Assembly (NCBI GenBank): GCA_038746835.1
Contig: JBCDKH010000012.1
Location: forward strand, 1-37,492
Source: Planctomycetota bacterium
Lineage (GTDB): Bacteria > Planctomycetota > Phycisphaerae > Tepidisphaerales > Tepidisphaeraceae
DNA length: 37,492 nucleotides
Direction of reading: 5' to 3'
The notes beneath the pieces were generated by a model that was given only the letters and a program-made list of their open reading frames with translations, ran no database searches and had not been told where the DNA came from. The position numbers and the translations under genes were made by a program. Shown here piece by piece: positions 32,513 to 37,492 of this stretch; the first letter of the stretch is position 1; the number at the start of each line of letters is the position of its first letter.

Positions 32513-33034
32513 TTACGACGTCGCGGTCGGGGCGAGGCCCATCGTGCGACGCCACGTTGAGAGCTGCCCGAGGTGCAGCGATTCGTGACGCACCACGAGG
32601 TACGCCAGGCACGACCCGACCAGCGGGAACCGCTCGCGGAAACGAACGATCGGCATCTCACGCGACAGGATCGCTTCCGATGTCTCGCCCAGCGCCGCTG
32701 TCACGTCGGCATGGCCCGACGTGAATGACTCGACCAGCTCCGTCATCGACGGGTACGCGTCGGCATCGAGCAACACCTGCGACTTGCGGCCGTACGGATG
32801 ATCGATCGGGTCTTCCGGCGTCTTGCCACGCAGCAGCCCGGCGATCAGCGGGTGATACGCGTTCAGGTGGGCCAGGATCCAGCCCGGATGGTTGACGGGC
32901 CTCGCGAACGTGCCGGGCGGCTGGGCCACCTTGTGCGACTCGTCGAGCCCTTCGACGAGGGCGGCGGCGTAGTCGCCGTTGAGCTTCCAGTTCTGCCGCG
33001 TCGGTGCGAGGACGAGGTCATCGATCATGCTCAT
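32513..33034 (-). CDS. DinB-family four-helix protein
   Basis: The 173-residue product has the DinB/YfiT helix bundle pattern, with metal-type histidines in NHPGWILAHLNAYH and in the late motif RHESLHLGQLSTWR. Family members are metal-dependent hydrolase- or thiol-transferase-like proteins; the substrate here is unknown, and there is no link to DNA polymerase IV. The start is placed at ATG 33034; a GTG at 33064 would begin 4 bases from a repeat element and adds ten unlikely residues. The gene is bracketed by inverted 82-bp family D repeats and has no operon partner. Confidence 0.82.
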   Translation of the reverse strand: MSMIDDLVLAPTRQNWKLNGDYAAALVEGLDESHKVAQPPGTFARPVNHPGWILAHLNAYHPLIAGLLRGKTPEDPIDHPYGRKSQVLLDADAYPSMTELVESFTSGHADVTAALGETSEAILSREMPIVRFRERFPLVGSCLAYLVVRHESLHLGQLSTWRRTMGLAPTATS

Positions 33035-33067
33035 GCCGCGACGGTAGCGGGGCGTCTCGTGCACCGA

Positions 33068-33149
33068 CTGCGGGCCGTAGCCCCGCAGCTACCGTTTCCT
33101 TCGGACTCGTCAAAGCAATCGAAGGTAGCCGCGGGATTGCGTCCCGCAG
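33068..33149. repeat. 82-bp double-hairpin element, family D copy 2 (inverted)
   Basis: Arms 33068-33093 (CTGCGGGCCGTAGCCC...CTACC) and 33124-33149 (GGTAG...CCCGCAG) enclose exactly 30 bases. Its reverse complement matches copy 1 arm for arm with few changes, while the 30-base centre differs. It lies upstream of both the dinB-like start and the hemolysin III gene. Confidence 0.85.
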
Positions 33150-33201
33150 TCCGGTCTGCCAGAGCTTCCATCGCTCAACCCATGCTCGTACCTTGCGGCC
33201 C

Positions 33202-33858
33202 ATGTCCGACGAGGCGACTACGTACCACTCGAACGCGGAGGAACGCGCCAACGTCGCAACGCATGGCGTCGGTGCGGTCTTCGCCCTGGTCGGACTCGTG
33301 GCAGCCGCGTTCGCCACGCTGGGCGATGGCACGCTGCGGCTGGTCACCGTCGTCGTCTTCTGCTCGACGATGCTGCTGACGTACGTCGCCAGCACAGGCT
33401 TTCACCTGGCCGTCGGCCGGGCGGTGAAGCAGCGGTGGCGGCTGCTGGACCACGCGTCGATCTACCTGCTCATCGCCGGGACGTACACGCCGATCATGCT
33501 CGTCGCGGTCGGCGGGGCGTGGGGTTGGTCGATCACCGCGGCGATCTGGACGATGGCCGCGGCGGGCGTGGTCATGAAGGTCGCGCTCGTCGGCAAGTAC
33601 GACCAGTTCGAGAAGCTCGACACCGGCCTGTACGTCGCGATGGGCTGGACCTGCGTCGTCGCCATCGTCCCGATTTGGAACGCGCTGTCGCCAGTCGGCA
33701 TGACGCTGCTCGTCCTCGGCGGTGCGGCCTACACCGCGGGCGTGCCGTTCTTCCTCTGGGAGAAGCTGCGCCACAACCACGCCATCTGGCACGTCTTCGT
33801 CCTCGCCGGCAGCGCCGCGCACTTCGGGGCGGTGTGGACGGATGTCGTCGCACGCTGA
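33202..33858 (+). CDS. hemolysin III / YqfA-family membrane protein
   Basis: A 218-residue protein with about seven transmembrane helices. The family pattern is clear: NVATHGVGAVFALVGL, STGFHLAVGR...RWRLLDHASIYLLIAGTYTP, and the last NHAIWHVFVLAGSAAHF. Conserved His, Asp and Ser residues of the PAQR/CREST type are present (LDHASIY, NHAIWHVF). Members are proposed metal-dependent hydrolases or membrane-stress proteins; the hemolysin name is historic. The start is ATG 33202, without a visible Shine-Dalgarno. Downstream a family A palindrome separates it from the convergent MscS gene. Confidence 0.92.
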   Translation: MSDEATTYHSNAEERANVATHGVGAVFALVGLVAAAFATLGDGTLRLVTVVVFCSTMLLTYVASTGFHLAVGRAVKQRWRLLDHASIYLLIAGTYTPIMLVAVGGAWGWSITAAIWTMAAAGVVMKVALVGKYDQFEKLDTGLYVAMGWTCVVAIVPIWNALSPVGMTLLVLGGAAYTAGVPFFLWEKLRHNHAIWHVFVLAGSAAHFGAVWTDVVAR

Positions 33859-33868
33859 CGCCTTCCCT

Positions 33869-33963
33869 CCGTCATCCTGAGCGAGCGCAGCGAGTCGAAG
33901 GACCTCGTTTGGTCGTCGTCACAGAGCCACTGCGAGGTCCCTCGGCTGCGCTCGGGATGACGG
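33869..33963. repeat. REP-like palindrome, family A copy 2
   Basis: The left arm 33869-33907 begins CCGTCATCCTGAGCGAGC. The right arm 33932-33963 ends CGCTCGGGATGACGG. The outer arm sequences match the copy at 24770-24873, but the loop differs and the right arm is about ten bases shorter. It lies between the convergent hemolysin III and MscS genes. Confidence 0.85.
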
Positions 33964-33994
33964 ACATGTCAGGCAACAGCAACGAAGCGACCAA

Positions 33995-35302
33995 TCACGC
34001 TGTGATCATGTGCACATCGCGCTGCGGGAACGGGATGTTGATGCCGGCGGCGTCGAACTTCTGTTTGACGGTCTTGTGGAAGTCCCAGTAGACGCCCCAG
34101 TAATCCTCGGTCTTGACCCACGGGCGGCAAATGACGTCGACGGCGGAGTCGCCGTGGCCGGTCACCTTGATGACGGGCGCCGGGTCATCGAGCACCTGTT
34201 CGTGCTCGCTGCACACCTGGGCGAGCGTCTCCATCACCTTGTCCAGATCGTCGCCGTACCCGACGCCGAAGGTCATGTCGACGCGTCGTGTCGGGAGGCC
34301 CGTGATGTTGGTGATGGTGTCGCCCCAGATGCTGTTGTTGGGGGCGACAATCTTCTGGTTGTCGGGCGTGATGACTGTCGTGGAGACGAGGCTCATCGCG
34401 TCGACCTTGCCCGTTACGCCGCCCGCGTTGATGACGTCGCCGACGTCGTAGGGGCGGTAGAGCAGGATCAGGATGCCGCTGGCAAAGTTGCTGAGCGTCC
34501 CCTGCAACGCCAGGCCGACCACCAGGCCGGCCGCACCGATCGCGGCGACCAGCGGCGCGATGTTCACGCCCAGGAAGCTGAGTGCGACCACAAAGCCCAC
34601 CACCATGACGATCTTGCGAACCAGCCCGGCCAGGAAGTCCTTGAGCAGTTGGCTCGCCCCCTTCACACCGCCGAGGGCCTTGCGGACGATGCCGCTGAGG
34701 ATCTTGGCGACGAACCACGCCAGAATCAGGATGACCAGGAAGTAGAGGATCGCCAGACCGATCGCGATCCCGCCATTTGGGTTGAGCAGCCATGCCTTGA
34801 TCGCCGGCCAAAGTGCTTCGAAGTCAAATGGGTCGAAGTCGGTCGCCGTCACCGCGTCGAGGTAAGCGAGACGGTCACTCGGATCGCCTCCCTTGGCTTC
34901 GAGCGCGGCCAGGACGTCGCCGAGCCGATCGCCGACCTGATCGCGAGCGAACGTGCGCTGGGTTGCCTCCTCGACAAGTAGCATCTTCACGTCGCCGGTC
35001 GCGTCCAGCGACGCCAGACGCAGCTCGGCCACCTCGCGGGTCAGCTGTTCGAGTCGTCCCTTCCACGCCTCGGCGACCGCGTCGAGCTCTTCGGCGTCGA
35101 GCGGCTTGAGCATCAGCAGAAACGCGTCCGGATCGACATCCGCCGGCACGTCCGTCGCATCCGGCAGCTCGGTGACGGTAAGGCCGGAAGCCGTTTCCTC
35201 AACGGCTGGAGCCTGCTCGTCGGCGGTCGCGGGCTCCTGGGACAAGGCGGGCGTCGCGAGCGTCAGCGCGACGGCAACGGCAAGAAGTCGGAAAAGGGAC
35301 AT
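33995..35302 (-). CDS. small-conductance mechanosensitive channel (MscS family)
   Basis: A 435-residue protein. A signal peptide (about 1-21, cleavage near ALS-QE) leads into an acidic, helical periplasmic domain of about 150 residues, then membrane helices at about 179-200 and 230-245, and the pore helix within VAAIGAAGLVVGLALQGTLSNFASGILILLYRPYDVGD. The cytoplasmic beta domain (GVTGKVDAMSLVSTTVITPDNQKIVAPNNSIWGDTITN) and the C-terminal cage follow. It should release solutes on hypo-osmotic shock. The periplasmic extension makes it larger than E. coli MscS. The start is ATG 35302; the frame is open further, but the signal peptide fixes this one. It is divergent from asnB with only 45 bases between starts. 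Confidence 0.93.
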   Translation of the reverse strand: MSLFRLLAVAVALTLATPALSQEPATADEQAPAVEETASGLTVTELPDATDVPADVDPDAFLLMLKPLDAEELDAVAEAWKGRLEQLTREVAELRLASLDATGDVKMLLVEEATQRTFARDQVGDRLGDVLAALEAKGGDPSDRLAYLDAVTATDFDPFDFEALWPAIKAWLLNPNGGIAIGLAILYFLVILILAWFVAKILSGIVRKALGGVKGASQLLKDFLAGLVRKIVMVVGFVVALSFLGVNIAPLVAAIGAAGLVVGLALQGTLSNFASGILILLYRPYDVGDVINAGGVTGKVDAMSLVSTTVITPDNQKIVAPNNSIWGDTITNITGLPTRRVDMTFGVGYGDDLDKVMETLAQVCSEHEQVLDDPAPVIKVTGHGDSAVDVICRPWVKTEDYWGVYWDFHKTVKQKFDAAGINIPFPQRDVHMITA

Positions 35303-35347
35303 GCCCAGCTTATCGGGCGACCTGAAGCCAGGCCGATAGATTTCTAC

Positions 35348-37330
35348 GTGTGTGGCTTCGCCGGCGTTGTCTCCTTCGGCCCTGGAGAACAGCGTCCGCT
35401 CGCCGACGCCACGCTCGCACGCGACCTGCTCGACGGCCTTGCCCACCGCGGCCCGGACGGCGAGGGCACGTGGCGCTGCGATCACGAAGCCGACCAGCCG
35501 GCGGCGCTGCTGGTCCACCGACGCCTGGCCGTCCTCGACCCGAGGCCACGCAGCGGGCAGCCCTTCACCTCGGCCGACGGCCGGCTATCGCTGGTCTACA
35601 ACGGCGAGCTGTTCAACTTCCGCGACCTTCGCAACGAGCTTCAGCGCGACTGGCAGACCGACGGCGACACCGAAGTCCTGCTGGCGGCATATGAGCGGTG
35701 GGGCGAGGCGTGCGTCGATCGGTTCGACGGCATGTTCGCCTTCGCGATCCTCGACCGGCAGGAGCCTGGCGGGCGACTGGTGCTAGCGCGCGATCCTGTC
35801 GGCGAGAAGCCGCTGTACGTCACGCGGGAGCATATTGGCAGCGTCGCCTTCGCCAGCGAGCTGCGACCGCTGCGACGGGCAGTGCGTCGCCTCGGACTCG
35901 GCGGGCTCGGGCTCGACGTCGACGCGCTCCGCGACTACCTCGCCTGGGGCTACGTGCCCGACGGCCGGACCATCCACGCGGGCATCGAGAGCCTCCTTCC
36001 CGGAACGTGCGTGACCATCACGCCCGAAGGCCGATCGGCGCGGCGGTACTTCCACGCGGGCGGGCGATTCGAGGAGGCGTCGCCGGACCGGTTCGAGTCA
36101 GGCGTCACGCGGACGCGCACCCTCGTTGCGAAAGCGGTTGAGAAACGACTCGTCAGCGACGTGCCCGTCGGCTGCCTGCTCAGCGGCGGAATCGACTCGT
36201 CCGTCGTCGCGCTCCACATGGCCCGCGCGCTCGGCAAGGGCGTGCCGACGTTTTCGATGGGCTTTCGCGACGCCACGTACGACGAACGGCCGTTCGCCGA
36301 GGAGGTCGCGCGGTCGCTGGGCTGCGATCATCACGCGTTCGAGCTTTCGGCCGAGACGTTGGCGTCGGACGACCTGCCGAGGCTGGTGCGATCCGTTGGC
36401 CAGCCGTTTGCGGATTCGAGTCTGCTGCCGACGCGGCTCTTGTGCGAGCAAGTGCGCCGGCACGTCACGGTGGCCCTCGGCGGTGACGGCGGGGACGAAG
36501 CGTTCGGCGGGTACGACCGGTATCGCGCGCTGCTCGTTCTTCGTCACCTAGCCGAAACCCCCGGCGGCCGATCGCTGGCGTCGCTGATGTCGATGTCCAA
36601 GCCAGTCACGCGTCGCCTCAGCGAGAAGCACCCGCTGCGTCGTCTCACGAGACTCGTCGCCGCCGCGAACAAGCCGCCGGCCGAGCAATACGCGGGGTTT
36701 TTGCGGGTTTACCAGGAAGAACAGATCCGCTGGATCGCAGGGCGAAGCAGCCGATCTCTTGCGCCGCAAGTGCTGCTGCGGACCGACCCGACACAGATCG
36801 CCGGGCTCTGGTTCGACGCGTTTCTTCGGCCCGAAGCCGAGCCCTACGACCTCGCTGCCACTGCGGCGGCGTTGGACCGGTCGACGTACCTGCCGGGCGA
36901 TCTGCTCGTGAAGGTCGATCGCGCCTCGATGCTCCACGGGCTTGAGGTCCGATCGCCGATGGTCGACGCGGACCTCGTCCAGTTCTGCTCCACGCTCGGC
37001 GACGACCACTTGACCGGCCTGCGCCGTGGCAAGCGACTGCTACGCGACGCCTTCGCCAAACAGCTGCCGGCGAGCGTGTTCGGCCGACGCAAGATGGGCT
37101 TCGCCGTGCCGATCAGCAGCTGGCTCCGCGGCAGTCTTCGGCCGATGCTGCACGAGCTACTTTTTGCCAGCGACGCGTTCGCGCGAGATCACTTCGACGA
37201 CCAGGCCGTCCGCCTGCTCATCGGCGCACACGAGCACGGCCGTCACGACAACGGTCACCGCCTGTTCGCATTGCTGATGCTCGAGCTCTGGTGGCGCGAC
37301 GCCCGCGACGACGTCACGGCCTGCGCTTGA
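35348..37330 (+). CDS. asnB: asparagine synthase (glutamine-hydrolysing)
   Basis: A 660-residue class II glutamine amidotransferase. GTG 35348 is followed by Cys2 (MCGFAGVV), which becomes the N-terminal nucleophile after Met removal. Other glutaminase residues are in AHRGPDGEG, RRLAVLD and YNGELFN. The synthetase domain has the PP-loop LLSGGIDSSVVAL (Ser279-Ser285), SMGFRDATYDER, LGGDGGDEAFGGYDRY and LPGDLLVKVDRASMLHGLEVRSPMVD. It makes asparagine from aspartate, ATP and glutamine; paralogues also serve in exopolysaccharide or peptide pathways, so the exact substrate is not certain. Its last 17 bases overlap the next, convergent gene. Confidence 0.92.
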   Translation: MCGFAGVVSFGPGEQRPLADATLARDLLDGLAHRGPDGEGTWRCDHEADQPAALLVHRRLAVLDPRPRSGQPFTSADGRLSLVYNGELFNFRDLRNELQRDWQTDGDTEVLLAAYERWGEACVDRFDGMFAFAILDRQEPGGRLVLARDPVGEKPLYVTREHIGSVAFASELRPLRRAVRRLGLGGLGLDVDALRDYLAWGYVPDGRTIHAGIESLLPGTCVTITPEGRSARRYFHAGGRFEEASPDRFESGVTRTRTLVAKAVEKRLVSDVPVGCLLSGGIDSSVVALHMARALGKGVPTFSMGFRDATYDERPFAEEVARSLGCDHHAFELSAETLASDDLPRLVRSVGQPFADSSLLPTRLLCEQVRRHVTVALGGDGGDEAFGGYDRYRALLVLRHLAETPGGRSLASLMSMSKPVTRRLSEKHPLRRLTRLVAAANKPPAEQYAGFLRVYQEEQIRWIAGRSSRSLAPQVLLRTDPTQIAGLWFDAFLRPEAEPYDLAATAAALDRSTYLPGDLLVKVDRASMLHGLEVRSPMVDADLVQFCSTLGDDHLTGLRRGKRLLRDAFAKQLPASVFGRRKMGFAVPISSWLRGSLRPMLHELLFASDAFARDHFDDQAVRLLIGAHEHGRHDNGHRLFALLMLELWWRDARDDVTACA

Positions 37331-37490
37331 ACCGGACGAGCCGATTCGCGTCCGCCTCGCTGACGAAGAGGTCTCCGGTGCGTGGATCCTCGACGACATT
37401 GAGCGGCGACGCCAGACCGGTCAGCCCGGCGATGTCCGTCTGAACGGTCGGCTCGCCAGTCACTTGGACGAGGACGACGTCGTCGCCTGC
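37314..37490 (-). CDS. C-terminal fragment of a probable beta-propeller protein (PQQ-sugar-dehydrogenase or NHL type)
   Basis: The minus strand is open from the window edge to TGA at 37316-37314, giving 58 residues. The end, GLTGLASPLNVVEDPRTGDLFVSEADANRLVRFKRRP, is a typical last propeller blade of the soluble glucose/sorbosone dehydrogenase or NHL type (PxNVVxDPxTGxLFVSE). The rest of the gene is outside the window, so catalytic residues and a signal peptide cannot be judged. It overlaps the 3' end of asnB by 17 bases on the opposite strand. Confidence 0.65.
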   Translation of the reverse strand, partial: AGDDVVLVQVTGEPTVQTDIAGLTGLASPLNVVEDPRTGDLFVSEADANRLVRFKRRP

Positions 37491-37492
37491 GC

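Noticed and set aside
33035-33064. GTG 33064 as the start of the DinB-like protein
   Set aside because: It would begin 4 bases from the family D element and adds ten residues without family similarity or ribosome site.

Overview
The window is high-GC, gene-dense bacterial DNA, and it most likely comes from a planctomycete of the Phycisphaerae type. The best evidence is a secreted giant (1061-4957) that combines T5SS/PEP-CTERM-type repeats, two dockerin-like calcium loops and a C-terminal VPEP-hydrophobic-RRRR sorting tail. Several conserved-looking proteins of no recognised family and scattered GTG, TTG and apparently CTG starts fit this. The assignment is an inference; no rRNA or marker gene is present. 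No intergenic gap exceeds about 300 bases, and I saw no rRNA, tRNA or CRISPR array.

Layout. 1-4957: tail of a helical-repeat protein, then the PEP-CTERM/dockerin giant. 4954-9748 (minus): a fermentation module of OFA-type transporter, pyruvate formate-lyase and its activase, with an intrinsic-terminator-like hairpin between the last two. 9885-14265: housekeeping and small genes (FMN-binding PPOX-like protein, TadA, NifU-type Fe-S carrier, TIM-barrel protein, LuxR regulator, unknown protein, Trm112-like). 14421-24722: envelope and signalling (TolC-type lipoprotein, LysE exporter, HD-like protein without HD residues, beta-propeller lipoprotein, HDOD-histidine kinase, SpoIIE-type phosphatase, unknown protein). 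24895-30974: FolC, RimO, a REP-associated tyrosine transposase (RAYT) cassette, agmatine deiminase, AcpS, and two genes whose 3' ends overlap. 30989-37490: MerA/lipoamide-dehydrogenase-like flavoprotein, DinB-family protein, hemolysin III protein, MscS channel, asparagine synthetase and the tail of a probable beta-propeller protein.

Working together. The clearest pathway is anaerobic pyruvate cleavage: PflA makes the glycyl radical on PflB, PflB yields acetyl-CoA and formate, and the OFA transporter may move formate or a related monocarboxylate. Tight overlaps suggest translational coupling for nifU-tadA, HD-like-lysE, and agmatine deiminase-acpS-acidic protein.

The most unusual layer is non-coding. 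At least seven long interrupted palindromes in four families sit in gaps between genes. Two 82-bp copies of one family lie in opposite orientation on either side of the dinB-like gene. A compact, visibly AT-richer RAYT cassette is bounded by inverted copies of its own palindrome, and one copy supplies the stop codons of both rimO and the transposase. This palindrome/transposase landscape is the best candidate here for something not yet described.
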